Below, piece by piece: positions 32,598 to 41,758 of a stretch of DNA of 64,000 nt (within the stretch, counting starts at the first letter, position 1; every line of letters starts with the position of its first letter). The stretch is from Actinomyces faecalis. GTDB taxonomy: Bacteria; Actinomycetota; Actinomycetes; Actinomycetales; Actinomycetaceae. The notes beneath the pieces were generated by a model that had not been told where the DNA came from, ran no database searches, and saw nothing but the letters and a program-made list of their open reading frames with translations. Location: NCBI RefSeq assembly GCF_013184985.2, contig NZ_CP063418.1:1860001-1924000 (forward strand), written 5' to 3'. A program made the translations under genes and the position numbers.

Positions 32598-33359
32598 ATG
32601 TCTCCACTCACTCCCCCGGGCCCCGCAAGGACGCGAGTCAAGCACGTCGCCGTGCGCGAGTACCTCCTCACCCTCATCGCCGACGGCCTGGGTACCGGGG
32701 ACGCGATCCCCTCCGAGCGTGAGCTGTGCGAGGTCTTCAAGGTCTCCCGCATGACGGTGCGACAGGCGGTTGACACCCTCGTGGCCGACGGCGTCCTGGA
32801 ACGCCATCAGGGCAAAGGCACCTTCGTGGCCCCGCCCAAGATGGACCTCCAGCTGCGCCTGACCTCCTTCCGTGAGGAGATGCAGCGGCGCGGCATGACC
32901 CCGGGGGCGGTCTTCCTCACGGCACAGACGGTCTCCGCCCCCACCCCGGTAGCCAAGGCCCTTGAGCTGGAGCCGGGAGCGCAGGTCCACCACCTACGCA
33001 GGCTGCTGACAGCAGACGCCTCCCCGATGGCGATCGAGGAGAACTGGATCCCGGCCACCATCCTCCCTGACCTGCTCCGCGGCCCCCTGACGTTCTCGGT
33101 GTACAACGAGCTGGCCAAGGTCGGTACACCACCCCAATGGGGCGAGGACGTCATCGAGGGCCACACCGTCACCTCCGAGGAGGCGGCCCTGCTGGGCGTG
33201 CCCGAGCGGTCCCCCGCGCTCGACATCACACGCCGGGCCTTCCACGAGCACCTGGCGGTGGACTACTCCAGGTCCCTGTACCGGGCTGACAGATACACAC
33301 TGTGGGTGCCGGTCGCAGCCCCGGGACCCAGGCGCCGGCGTCCCGACCACGCTGGTTAA
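32598..33359 (+). CDS. GntR/HutC-family transcriptional regulator (NagR/DasR-like)
   Basis: 253 residues. N-terminal winged helix: VREYLLTLIADGLGTGDAIPSERELCEVFKVSRMTVRQAVDTLVADGVLERHQGKGTFVAPP. C-terminal UTRA effector domain: LRLTSFREEMQRRGMTPGAVFL, through EENWIPATILPDLL, to DYSRSLYRADRYTLWV. Divergent from EIIC, upstream of EIIB-EIIA. HutC-type UTRA domains bind phosphosugars such as GlcNAc-6-P or GlcN-6-P. The two dre-like sites flanking this gene make it the probable local PTS repressor. Confidence 0.9.
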   Translation: MSPLTPPGPARTRVKHVAVREYLLTLIADGLGTGDAIPSERELCEVFKVSRMTVRQAVDTLVADGVLERHQGKGTFVAPPKMDLQLRLTSFREEMQRRGMTPGAVFLTAQTVSAPTPVAKALELEPGAQVHHLRRLLTADASPMAIEENWIPATILPDLLRGPLTFSVYNELAKVGTPPQWGEDVIEGHTVTSEEAALLGVPERSPALDITRRAFHEHLAVDYSRSLYRADRYTLWVPVAAPGPRRRRPDHAG

Positions 33360-33451
33360 GCCACACACGCCCACGAGGCTATCCTTGGTGCCGTCCTCGA
33401 CGCTTCCCGGCGCAGGGATGGACAAGCGCACAGCAGCCGGTACCATGGGCA

Positions 33452-33467
33452 ACTGGTATGGACCACT
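33452..33467. promoter_or_regulatory. dre-like operator upstream of EIIB-EIIA
   Basis: ACTGGTATGGACCACT, 14 of 16 positions matching the DasR site consensus, 85 bp before the EIIB ATG. Confidence 0.7.
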
Positions 33468-33551
33468 CGTCCGGTACCGGGCGATGATGCCCGGACCGCA
33501 CGCGCGCCCCACCGCATCTACCCGTGACGGCACCAATCTCAGGAGGACCCC

Positions 33552-33782
33552 ATGTCCCAGGCCCAGAAGATCGTTGACGCTCTTGGAGGATTCGACAACA
33601 TCGTCGAGATCGAGCCATGTATCACCCGCCTGCGCTGCGAGCTGGAGGACGGCTCGTTGGTCGACGAGCCCCTGCTCAAGCAGGCCGGCGCCCACGGCGT
33701 GGTCATGATGGGAGACATCGTGCAGGTCGTCGTCGGCCCCAACGCTGACACCATCGCCGAGGACATCGAGGACCTGCGATGA
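33552..33782 (+). CDS. PTS EIIB component, single domain (glucose/GlcNAc type)
   Basis: 76 residues. Phosphocysteine C23 in EIEPCITRLRCELED, ending VGPNADTIAEDIEDL. It accepts phosphate from EIIA and passes it to the sugar bound by EIIC. AGGAGGACCCC precedes the ATG; its stop overlaps the EIIA start by 4 bp. Confidence 0.93.
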   Translation: MSQAQKIVDALGGFDNIVEIEPCITRLRCELEDGSLVDEPLLKQAGAHGVVMMGDIVQVVVGPNADTIAEDIEDLR

Positions 33783-34234
33783 GCCTGGCCGTGCGGGCGC
33801 CGCTGGCCGGCACCGTCGTCGCGGTGGAGCAGGTCCCCGACCCGGTCTTCGCCGGCAAGTTCGTGGGGCCGGGGGTAGCCATTGACCCCTGCCGCGTCGG
33901 CGACGTCACCGCGGTTGCGCCGATCGACGGCACGGTGGCGAAAGTCCACCCGCACGCCTTCATCGTGGTAGGCGCTGACGGTCGCGGTGTTCTGACCCAC
34001 CTGGGCCTGGACACCGTCGGCCTGGCCGGAGCCGGGTTCGTCGTGCACGTGGAAGAGGGGGACACGGTGCGTGCCGGGGACCCGATCGTCACGTGGAACC
34101 CGGGCGAGGTCGAGGCCGGTGGGCTCAACCCCATCGTCCCGGTCATCGCGCTGGAGGCCGACGAGGCCGCCCTCGCCCTGGCTGAGGCGGGGACGGAGCT
34201 GGCCGCGGGACAGACGGTTCTCGACTGGTCCTGA
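33779..34234 (+). CDS. PTS EIIA component (Crr-like)
   Basis: 151 residues: RAPLAGTVVAVEQVPDPVFAGKFVGPGVAIDP, then IDGTVAKVHPHAFIV (accessory His59) and GVLTHLGLDTV with phospho-acceptor His74. It relays phosphate from HPr to EIIB. Translationally coupled to EIIB. No HPr gene is present in the window. Confidence 0.94.
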   Translation: MSLAVRAPLAGTVVAVEQVPDPVFAGKFVGPGVAIDPCRVGDVTAVAPIDGTVAKVHPHAFIVVGADGRGVLTHLGLDTVGLAGAGFVVHVEEGDTVRAGDPIVTWNPGEVEAGGLNPIVPVIALEADEAALALAEAGTELAAGQTVLDWS

Positions 34235-34258
34235 GCCTCACGGTCCCCTACCCCGCGG

Positions 34259-34304
34259 GGTGGTCGACGACGGCGGACAGCGGGTTGCGCCGTCGTCGAC
34301 CACC
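34259..34304. terminator. Bidirectional terminator between EIIA and malQ
   Basis: Perfect 17-bp arms (34259-34275, 34288-34304) containing GTCGACGACGGCG; 12-nt loop. Confidence 0.8.
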
Positions 34305-34346
34305 GTCAGCCGCCGGTCCCGCGCTCCGCTGCCGGCCTGTAGCCGC

Positions 34347-36521
34347 TCAGTGACTGCCAGGCCGCTCCTGCCCCACGCTCTGGCGCACGCAGGCCAGCAG
34401 GCTGGCCAGACGCGCGTTACCCGGAAGGTCGTCGACGAGCACGATGTCGCCTGCGCCGTCGACCAGCGGCTGCTTCCAGTTGGGGTACTCCTGGTCCGTC
34501 CCTGGCTGGTTCTGGGCGCGACGGTCACCTACGCCGTCGACCAGCGCCACTGCCATGAGGGCGGCGGGCGTGCGCGCGACGTAGCGGTGCAGGGCCTCCA
34601 CGACCTCCCGCTCCGACGGCTCCTGGCCGAGCAGGTCGTGCTCACGCAGGCGCGCCAGCATGCGTTCGCGCTCCAGACGAGCCTCAGCACGGACCTGCTC
34701 CACGGGCTCGGTGAGCAGTCCCAGGCTCTGGCGCAGGGCCACGTGCTCGTCCGCCAGGTAGCCGGCGGTCGGAGGCAGGTCATGGGTGGTGACGGTCGCC
34801 AGGGACAGGTGCCGGTAGGCCTCAGGCTGCTTGGGCCAGCCGTCGTCCTGCTTCTCGAACCACAGCACCGCCGTGCCCAGGATGCCGCGGCTGGCCAGGT
34901 AGTCACGCACCCACGGCTCGACCGTGCCCAGGTCCTCACCAATGATGACCGCGCCGGCCAGGTAGGCCTCGAGCATGACGATGCCGACCATCGCCTCGTG
35001 GTCGTATCGCACGTAGGCGCCCTGGTCCGCGCCCATGCCCTCGGGGATCCACCACAGGCGGAACAGCCCGATGATGTGGTCCACCCGCAGCGCGCCCGCG
35101 TGGCGCAGCACCGTGCGCGCCATGTCCCGCAGCGGCTGGTAGGCGTGCTCAGCCAGGTACACCGGGCTCCACGGCGGCTGGGACCAGTTCTGTCCCAGCT
35201 GGTTGTACATGTCCGGCGGGGCGCCCACGGCCATGCCTGGCGCAAAGGCCTGAGGAGTCGTCCACACGTCCGCCCCTCGCGGGTGGACTCCGACGGCCAG
35301 GTCCTCCATGATCCCCAGCGCCATGCCCGAGGCCTTGGCCTCTGCCTGTGCCCGGCACAGCTGCTCGTCAAGCACCCACTGCAGCCAGGCGAAGAAGTCG
35401 ATGCGCTCGGTCAGCGTACGTGCCTCGTTGGCTACGAAGGCGGAGTCGGCCTCGCGCAGCCGCTCCGGCCACTGTGCCATCGGACCGTACTTCTCCGTCA
35501 GCGCGCTCCACAGGGCGAAGCGCTCCAGCCCCTGGCCCTGCTCGGCGCGGAACCGCTCGAAGTCACGCTGGCGCGCACGTGAGCGCCCGGCCGCGAAGAT
35601 GACCTCCAGAGCCTCGACCTTGGCCTTCCAGGCGGCGTCCCGGTCGATCGGCGCCGTTGAGAGGTTCGTGGGCTGCACCTCCTCAGCAGCCCACTGGACC
35701 AGGGAGCGTCGCGGCCCGGAGAGCCTGGAGACCTCCAGGATGTTCTCCGGGCGGATGTAGATCGGGTTGACGAAGCGGCGGGTGACCGGAAGGTAGGGCG
35801 ACGGCGTCATCGGCACAGTCGGCTCAGCCGCGTGCAGGGGGTTGACGAGGAGGAAGTCCGCCCCCTCGTCCCCGAGGAAGCTCAGGATCTCCGTCAGGTC
35901 GTCCAGGTCGCCGACTCCCCATGAGCCCCGTGAGCGCGTGGAGTACAGCTGTGCCATGGCGCCCCAGCCACGGCTGCCCAGCGCAGCGGGCAGCTCCAGG
36001 CGATCGGGAGTGACAGCGAGCGCCGCGGTCACGGTCCTGGCAGGTCCGGCCCAGCTGTCGCCGACGTGCACCACGATCTCGTGCCAGCCCAGCGGCAGGT
36101 CCGCGGGAACGATGACGGTAGCCTGCCCGGTCATGACGCCGTCGACCTCGCGGGCCGGCGTCCAGTCCTCAGCCTGGCTGAGGTCGCGCACCTGCCCGTC
36201 AGACAGGCGCACCTCCACCCGGAGCGGTGCGCCGTCGGGCAGGTGGACGGCGACGGGCCTGTCAGCGCCCGCACGGGCCACGACCGTGGCTGGCAGGACC
36301 TGGCGCCAGGGAGCGAGCTCGGCCTCACGGAGAGCGGCCTCGACCTCCTCCTCGGTCGAGGCGGCCACCCCCAGGGCCGCCAGCACGGCGACCAGGGTCT
36401 GGCTGGAGGGAGCGGCGGGGTTGCCGCGGAAGTCCCAGTGCTGGGTCGTCACCCCGTGAGCCTCGGCGAGCTGCCGGAGCCGCTCGGTGGCGGGGGCAGG
36501 AGCGGGGGAAGTGTCGGTCAT
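34347..36521 (-). CDS. malQ: 4-alpha-glucanotransferase (amylomaltase, GH77)
   Basis: 724 residues. Actinobacterial MalQ with an N-terminal beta domain of about 170 residues, then WGVGDLDDLTEILSFLGDEGADFLLVNPLH, SPYLPVTRRFVNPIYI, catalytic-region ALRVDHIIGLFRLWWIPEG (nucleophile Asp), GEDLGTVEPWVRDYL (acid/base Glu) and TVTTHDLPPTAGYL. Transfers maltodextrin segments between glucans. The gene sits between two PTS loci but is transcribed alone. Confidence 0.96.
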   Translation of the reverse strand: MTDTSPAPAPATERLRQLAEAHGVTTQHWDFRGNPAAPSSQTLVAVLAALGVAASTEEEVEAALREAELAPWRQVLPATVVARAGADRPVAVHLPDGAPLRVEVRLSDGQVRDLSQAEDWTPAREVDGVMTGQATVIVPADLPLGWHEIVVHVGDSWAGPARTVTAALAVTPDRLELPAALGSRGWGAMAQLYSTRSRGSWGVGDLDDLTEILSFLGDEGADFLLVNPLHAAEPTVPMTPSPYLPVTRRFVNPIYIRPENILEVSRLSGPRRSLVQWAAEEVQPTNLSTAPIDRDAAWKAKVEALEVIFAAGRSRARQRDFERFRAEQGQGLERFALWSALTEKYGPMAQWPERLREADSAFVANEARTLTERIDFFAWLQWVLDEQLCRAQAEAKASGMALGIMEDLAVGVHPRGADVWTTPQAFAPGMAVGAPPDMYNQLGQNWSQPPWSPVYLAEHAYQPLRDMARTVLRHAGALRVDHIIGLFRLWWIPEGMGADQGAYVRYDHEAMVGIVMLEAYLAGAVIIGEDLGTVEPWVRDYLASRGILGTAVLWFEKQDDGWPKQPEAYRHLSLATVTTHDLPPTAGYLADEHVALRQSLGLLTEPVEQVRAEARLERERMLARLREHDLLGQEPSEREVVEALHRYVARTPAALMAVALVDGVGDRRAQNQPGTDQEYPNWKQPLVDGAGDIVLVDDLPGNARLASLLACVRQSVGQERPGSH

Positions 36522-36635
36522 GACGGAACTGCCTTGTGCTCAGGCGCCGACGGCGCAGGTGGACCAGGAGGGCGAGGGAGCCTGGGTGCCCGAGAGCCGG
36601 TTGATCGGTGCCCCGGTGCACCGTCGGGAAGGCTT

Positions 36636-36660
36636 CCTTGCACCTTGCTGCAAGCGTTTC
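36636..36660. promoter_or_regulatory. LacI-type operator-like site upstream of malQ
   Basis: On the minus strand AAACGCTTGCAGCAAGGTGC, with the CTTGC-x-GCAAG dyad and an AACGCTTGCA half typical of LacI/MalR-family sites, about 115 bp before malQ. No LacI-family gene is in the window. Confidence 0.4.
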
Positions 36661-36669
36661 ACACACTGT

Positions 36670-36703
36670 AGCGCCGCGCCAACCTCAATGGTGGCGCGGC
36701 GCT
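36670..36703 (-). terminator. Terminator of the orphan EIIB gene
   Basis: 12-bp arms AGCGCCGCGCCA / TGGCGCGGCGCT around a 10-nt loop, about 75 bp past the stop. Confidence 0.65.
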
Positions 36704-36775
36704 CAGGAAATACGGATCCCAGGACACCTCTCCAGCCGTACCGCGTGGGAGGCACCCTGACGGCCAGGGCAGCCC

Positions 36776-37006
36776 TCAGTCGAGCGTGGCGATCTCAGCG
36801 GCCAGGTCGTCCGCGGTCGGGCCGACGACGACCTGAACCACCCGGCCCGAGCGCACCACACCGAAGGCGCCGGTCGCCCGCAGGGCCTCCTCATCGACCT
36901 TGTCCTGGTCCACGACCTCCACGCGCAGGCGCGTGATGCACGGCTCCAGGTCCGTGATGTTCTCGCGTCCGCCCAGCCCCTCGACGATCTGCCTCGCGTT
37001 ACTCAT
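36776..37006 (-). CDS. PTS EIIB component, second single-domain copy
   Basis: 76 residues, paralogue of the EIIB at 33552: phosphocysteine C23 in DLEPCITRLRVEVVDQ, ending VGPTADDLAAEIATL. It is monocistronic and divergent from ptsI, with no EIIC or EIIA beside it. It may serve the EIIC at 31 kb or another permease elsewhere. Confidence 0.92.
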   Translation of the reverse strand: MSNARQIVEGLGGRENITDLEPCITRLRVEVVDQDKVDEEALRATGAFGVVRSGRVVQVVVGPTADDLAAEIATLD

Positions 37007-37157
37007 ACCGTTCCCCTTTCACTGCGTCGTGTCCGTTCTCACCTTATCTCAGATCCGCCCTCCACTATTCACCCGATGGCGGAATGGCGCACTCGGCCCT
37101 CGCAGGAGGGCACAATGAAGGTGACCACCTCTCCGGCACCGCTGAGGAGCGATCCCT

Positions 37158-38855
37158 ATGCCAACGCCTCACGCAACACCGACCGCTCTGACCGGGATCG
37201 GCGTGAGCCCTGGGCTGGCGGCCGGGCCCGTCGCCCGGATGGCTCCCGGCATCCAGGAGCCTGCTATCGAGACCCTGGACCCCGGCCGCCAGACCGAGCA
37301 CGAGTGCGAGCGCGTCGCCGAGGCTGCCCAGACCGTCAAGGCCGGTCTGGAGGCCTCCGCGGCCGAGGCCAAGGGTGAGGCACGCACCTTGCTGGAGATG
37401 ACGGCGCAGATGGCGGCCGACCCCACCCTGACCTCAACCGCCCAGGCGCTCATCCGTGAGCGCCAGCTGGTACCCGAGCGCGCCGTGTGGGAGGCCGCGG
37501 GGACGCTCTCAGACATGCTGGAGTCCCTGGGCGGCTACATGGCCGAGCGCACGCGGGACGTCGCCGACGTACGGGACCGTATCGTCGCGGTCCTGACCGG
37601 CTCCCCCGTGCCCGGTGTCCCACGCCTGCCCGAGCCCTTCGTCCTGGTCGCCGAGGACCTGGCCCCGGCGGACACAGCGCTGCTGGACCCCGAGAAGGTC
37701 GTCGCCTTCATCACCTCCGAGGGAGGCCCGACCTCCCACACCGCCATTCTCGCCCGCGCGCTGGGTATCCCCGCGATCGTGGGGACCGGCACCCAGGTGA
37801 CTGACGCCCTGACGGAGGGAGCCACGGTCCTGGTGGACGGCACCAAGGGCACCATCACGATCTCCCCCAGCCAGGACGAGCTCGACCGTGCCCGGGAGCT
37901 GGCGAGCCGCGTACGCGAGTTCAAGGGCGACGGCGCCACCAAGGACGGTCACGAGGTCCAGCTCCTGGCCAACGTCGGCGACGCCGCCGGAGCCCGTGCC
38001 GCAGCCGAGGCCGGAGCCATGGGGATCGGGCTGTTCCGCACCGAGTTCTGCTTCCTGGACCAGCCTGAGGAACCCACCGTCGACGCCCAGGTGGAGGCCT
38101 ACCGCGGGGTGCTGGAGGCCTTCCCGGGCAAGAAGGTCGTGGTACGCACCCTGGACGCGGGAGCGGACAAGCCCCTGCCCTTCCTCACCGACGCCACGGA
38201 GGCCAACCCGGCGCTGGGCGTACGCGCCTACCGCACGACCCGCCGCGACCCCGAGGTGCTCGACCACCAGCTGGAGGCCCTGGCCAAGGCTGAGGCCCTG
38301 ACCGAGGCCAAGGTCTGGGTCATGGCACCGATGATCTCGACCGCCCAGGAGGCCAGGGCCTTCACGGACAAGGCACGGTCCTACGGCCTGAGGACCGCAG
38401 GCATGATGATCGAGGTCCCCTCGGCCGCCCTCATGGCGGACAAGATGTTCGAGCACGCTGACTTCGCCTCGGTGGGCACGAACGACCTCACCCAGTACGT
38501 CATGGCAGCCGACCGCCTCCTGTCCTCCCTGGCGGACCTGTCCACGGCCTGGCAGCCCGCGGTCCTGCGGCTGATCGCCACCGCCTGCCAGGGAGCCGAG
38601 CCCCACGGCCGCCCCGTAGGCGTGTGCGGCGAGGCGGCAGCCGACCCGGCCCTCGCCGTCGTGCTCGTGGGCCTGGGCGTTGCCAGCCTGTCCATGACGG
38701 CACGCGCGCTGCCGGACGTCGACGCCGTCCTGAAGTCCGTCACCCTGGCTGAGTGCCAGCGCGTCGCGTCCCTCGCCGTCGGCTCAGCCACTGCCGAGCA
38801 GGCGCGCGAGGCGGTACGCGCTGAGCTGCCCGTCCTGGAGGAGCTGGGTCTGTGA
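37158..38855 (+). CDS. ptsI: Phosphoenolpyruvate-protein phosphotransferase (PTS enzyme I)
   Basis: 565 residues. Phospho-His194 in SEGGPTSHTAILARALGIPAIVG; PEP-binding barrel with GIGLFRTEFCF, VVRTLDAGADKPLPFL, NPALGVRAYRTTRRDPEVL, MMIEVPSAALMADKM, FASVGTNDLTQYVMAADR; active-site Cys in PVGVCGEAAADP. Passes phosphate from PEP to HPr. Its stop overlaps the next start (GTGA). HPr must be encoded elsewhere. Confidence 0.97.
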   Translation: MPTPHATPTALTGIGVSPGLAAGPVARMAPGIQEPAIETLDPGRQTEHECERVAEAAQTVKAGLEASAAEAKGEARTLLEMTAQMAADPTLTSTAQALIRERQLVPERAVWEAAGTLSDMLESLGGYMAERTRDVADVRDRIVAVLTGSPVPGVPRLPEPFVLVAEDLAPADTALLDPEKVVAFITSEGGPTSHTAILARALGIPAIVGTGTQVTDALTEGATVLVDGTKGTITISPSQDELDRARELASRVREFKGDGATKDGHEVQLLANVGDAAGARAAAEAGAMGIGLFRTEFCFLDQPEEPTVDAQVEAYRGVLEAFPGKKVVVRTLDAGADKPLPFLTDATEANPALGVRAYRTTRRDPEVLDHQLEALAKAEALTEAKVWVMAPMISTAQEARAFTDKARSYGLRTAGMMIEVPSAALMADKMFEHADFASVGTNDLTQYVMAADRLLSSLADLSTAWQPAVLRLIATACQGAEPHGRPVGVCGEAAADPALAVVLVGLGVASLSMTARALPDVDAVLKSVTLAECQRVASLAVGSATAEQAREAVRAELPVLEELGL

Positions 38856-39892
38856 CTCACTCGCGCCCACAGCCTGGAACCTGCCCCGTGACCTCCCCCT
38901 ACCCGGTACCGCCAGCCGCCGAGGAGCCGCTGGGGTCAGTCACGCGCGTGCTGGCGCTCAGCCCCGTCCCCGCCGCCAGCGAGGACCAGGAGAGGGCTGA
39001 CGCCTTTACCGCGGGCTCGCTGCCCCAGCTGTCGGGGAGGGTGTACGGAGGCCAGGTCGTGGCGCAGGGGCTGCTGGCCGCTGCGGCGACCGTGGTCCCT
39101 GACGAGGACGGCCCGCGCCTGCCGCACTCGGTCCACGCCTCCTTCATGCGCGGGGGCCAGCCGGACGAGCCCATCCGCTTCGAGGTCGAGCGCCTGCGCG
39201 ACGGTCGCTCCTTCACTCAGCGCCGCACTACCGCCCTCCAGCAGGGCAAGGCCATCCTGTCCATGATCACCTCCTTCCAGGAGACCCAGCCCGGCACCGC
39301 GGTCCAGCTGGAGGCCCCCGAGGTCCCAGGCCCCGAGGAGCTGCGTAGCGCCCTGGAGATCTTCCGGACCATCAACCACCCGGTCGCCAAGTTCCTGGGG
39401 CGCACCGCAGCCTTCGACCTGCGCCACGTGGAGGACAACCTCTACCTGCGCCCGGCCGCCGAGCGCTCGGGGCGCCAGCACCTGTGGGCCCGCGCCCGCG
39501 GCACGGTTCCCTCCAGCGCCTCACAGACCGTCCACCGCGCTCTGCTGGCCTACATGTGCGACCAGATCATGCTGGAGCCGGCGCTGCGCAGCCAGGGCCT
39601 GTGCTGGCAGACCCCGCAGATGAGCCTGGCGACCCTCGACCACGCCCAGTGGTTCCACCGCGACGTCGACGTCAACGACTGGCTGCTCTTCGTCCAGGAC
39701 TCTCCCACCTCCCAGGGTGGGCGGGCCATGGCCCGGGCCGAGGTCTTCAGCTCCACGGGGCAGCTGGTCTCCACCATCGCCCAGGAGGGCATGATCCGCA
39801 CCCCTGGCCCCGAGGCCACGGACCAGGCCGGTCACGGCCGCTGGGCGATCCGCCTGGACGACGGCGCTGGCGCAGACCCTCACGTAGGCTAG
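38852..39892 (+). CDS. Acyl-CoA thioesterase II (TesB-like)
   Basis: 346 residues with a double hot-dog fold: GRVYGGQVVAQGLLAAAATV, LPHSVHASFMRGGQPDEPIRFEVERLRDGRSFTQRRTTALQQGKAI in the first half; ASQTVHRALLAYMCDQIMLEPAL, ATLDHAQWFHRDVDVNDWLLFVQDSPTSQGGRAMARAEVFSSTGQLV in the second. Hydrolyses acyl-CoAs. GTG 38852 overlaps the ptsI stop, so it is probably co-transcribed; the functional link is not obvious. The N-terminal 30 residues are not conserved in the family. Confidence 0.93.
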   Translation: MTHSRPQPGTCPVTSPYPVPPAAEEPLGSVTRVLALSPVPAASEDQERADAFTAGSLPQLSGRVYGGQVVAQGLLAAAATVVPDEDGPRLPHSVHASFMRGGQPDEPIRFEVERLRDGRSFTQRRTTALQQGKAILSMITSFQETQPGTAVQLEAPEVPGPEELRSALEIFRTINHPVAKFLGRTAAFDLRHVEDNLYLRPAAERSGRQHLWARARGTVPSSASQTVHRALLAYMCDQIMLEPALRSQGLCWQTPQMSLATLDHAQWFHRDVDVNDWLLFVQDSPTSQGGRAMARAEVFSSTGQLVSTIAQEGMIRTPGPEATDQAGHGRWAIRLDDGAGADPHVG

Positions 39893-39998
39893 GCAGCGGA
39901 ACCGCACCCGAGGACGCAGCCTGCGCTGCGCCGTCGGAACGCGCGCGAGGCACGCCGCTGCCTCGACCCCGCAACGACACGAAAGGCGTACCTCCCCC

Positions 39999-41681
39999 GT
40001 GGCTGAGTACATCTACCAGATGATCCGGGCCCGCAAGGCCCACGGAGACAAGGTCATCCTCGACGACGTCTCCATGTCCTTCTTCCCCGGCGCCAAGATC
40101 GGCATGGTCGGCCCCAACGGTGCCGGTAAGTCCTCGATCCTCAAGATCATGGCCGGCCTGGACCAGCCGTCCAACGGTGAGGCCCGACTGACCCCGGGCT
40201 ACACGGTGGGCATCCTCCTCCAGGAGCCACCGCTCAACGAGGACAAGACCGTGCTGGGCAACGTCGAGGAGGGCGTGGCCGAGATCAAGGGCAAGCTCGA
40301 CCGCTTCAACGAGATCTCCGCCCAGATGGCCGATCCCGACGCAGACTTCGACGCCCTCATGGAGGAGATGGGCAGGCTCCAGACCGAGATCGACGCCGCG
40401 AACGCCTGGGACCTGGACTCCCAGCTCGAGCAGGCCATGGACGCCCTGCGCTGCCCGCCGCCGGACGCCGAGGTCAAGCACCTGTCCGGTGGTGAGCGCC
40501 GCCGCGTGGCCCTGTGCAAGCTGCTGCTGGAGGCCCCGGACCTGCTGCTGCTGGACGAGCCCACCAACCACCTGGACGCCGAGAGCGTGCTGTGGCTGGA
40601 GCAGCACCTGTCCACCTACAAGGGCGCCGTCATCGCCGTCACCCACGACCGCTACTTCCTCGACCACGTGGCCGAGTGGATCGCCGAGGTCGACCGCGGT
40701 CACCTCTACCCCTACGAGGGCAACTACTCCACCTACCTGGAGACCAAGGAGAAGCGCCTGGAGGTCCAGGGCAAGAAGGACGCCAAGCTCGCCAAGCGCC
40801 TCAAGGAGGAGCTGGAGTGGGTACGTTCGTCCGCCAAGGGACGTCAGGCCAAGTCCAAGGCACGTCTGGCCCGCTACGAGGAGATGGCGGCCGAGGCCGA
40901 GCGCACCCGCAAGCTCGACTTCGAGGAGATCCAGATCCCGCCGGGCCCGCGCCTGGGCAACATGGTGCTGGAGGCCAAGCACATCTCCAAGGGCTTCGAC
41001 GGGCGCACGCTCATCGACGACCTGTCCTTCACGCTGCCGCGTAACGGTATCGTGGGCATCGTCGGTCCTAACGGCGTGGGTAAGACGACCCTGTTCAAGA
41101 CCATCGTGGGCCTGGAGCCGCTGGACGAGGGTGAGCTGAAGATCGGGCAGACGGTCAAGCTCTCCTACGTCGACCAGAACCGCGCCGGAATCGACCCCAG
41201 GAAGACTCTGTGGGAGGTCGTCTCCGACGGTCTGGACTACATCCAGGTCGGCAACGTGGAGATGCCCTCACGCGCCTACGTGGCCTCCTTCGGCTTCAAG
41301 GGCGCCGACCAGCAGAAGCCTGCCGGCGTGCTCTCCGGCGGTGAGCGCAACCGCCTCAACCTGGCACTGACCCTCAAGCAGGGCGGCAACCTCATCCTCC
41401 TGGACGAGCCGACCAACGACCTGGACGTCGAGACGCTCTCCAGCCTGGAGAACGCTCTGCTGGAGTTCCCTGGCTGTGCCGTCGTCATCACCCACGACCG
41501 CTGGTTCCTCGACCGCGTGGCGACCCACATCCTGGCCTGGGAGGGTACTGAGGAGAACCCGGCCTCCTGGTACTGGTTCGAGGGCAACTTCGCCTCCTAC
41601 GAGGAGAACAAGGTGTCGCGCCTGGGCGCTGACGCCGCTCGCCCGCACCGGGTCACCTACCGGAAGCTGACGAGGGACTGA
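39999..41681 (+). CDS. ettA: Energy-dependent translational throttle protein (ABC-F ATPase)
   Basis: 560 residues, two ABC domains: Walker A GPNGAGKSS and signature LSGGERRRVAL, then Walker A GPNGVGKTT and signature LSGGERNRLNL. Walker B LLLDEPTNHLDAESV and ILLDEPTNDLDVETL. The linker carries the arm and a Lys/Arg-rich P-site tip (KRLKEELEWVRSSAKGRQAKSKARLARYEEM). No membrane segments. Start GTG 39999. Binds the ribosomal E site and gates early elongation according to the ATP/ADP ratio. Confidence 0.96.
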   Translation: MAEYIYQMIRARKAHGDKVILDDVSMSFFPGAKIGMVGPNGAGKSSILKIMAGLDQPSNGEARLTPGYTVGILLQEPPLNEDKTVLGNVEEGVAEIKGKLDRFNEISAQMADPDADFDALMEEMGRLQTEIDAANAWDLDSQLEQAMDALRCPPPDAEVKHLSGGERRRVALCKLLLEAPDLLLLDEPTNHLDAESVLWLEQHLSTYKGAVIAVTHDRYFLDHVAEWIAEVDRGHLYPYEGNYSTYLETKEKRLEVQGKKDAKLAKRLKEELEWVRSSAKGRQAKSKARLARYEEMAAEAERTRKLDFEEIQIPPGPRLGNMVLEAKHISKGFDGRTLIDDLSFTLPRNGIVGIVGPNGVGKTTLFKTIVGLEPLDEGELKIGQTVKLSYVDQNRAGIDPRKTLWEVVSDGLDYIQVGNVEMPSRAYVASFGFKGADQQKPAGVLSGGERNRLNLALTLKQGGNLILLDEPTNDLDVETLSSLENALLEFPGCAVVITHDRWFLDRVATHILAWEGTEENPASWYWFEGNFASYEENKVSRLGADAARPHRVTYRKLTRD

Positions 41682-41700
41682 GGCCTCCCCGGACAGTCAT

Positions 41701-41748
41701 GACGACGGCGCCGCCCACCTTTGCTGGAAGGTGAGCGGCGCCGTCGTC
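41701..41748. terminator. Terminator after ettA
   Basis: 21-bp arms (41701-41721, 41728-41748), one mismatch, 6-nt loop, outer stem GACGACGGCG. Confidence 0.85.
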
Positions 41749-41758
41749 GTAGGACTCT

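Noticed and set aside
37007..37157. dre-like operator upstream of ptsI or the orphan EIIB
   Set aside because: The only similar string, AAGGTGACCACCT, lacks the GGTC-x(2)-GACC core spacing.
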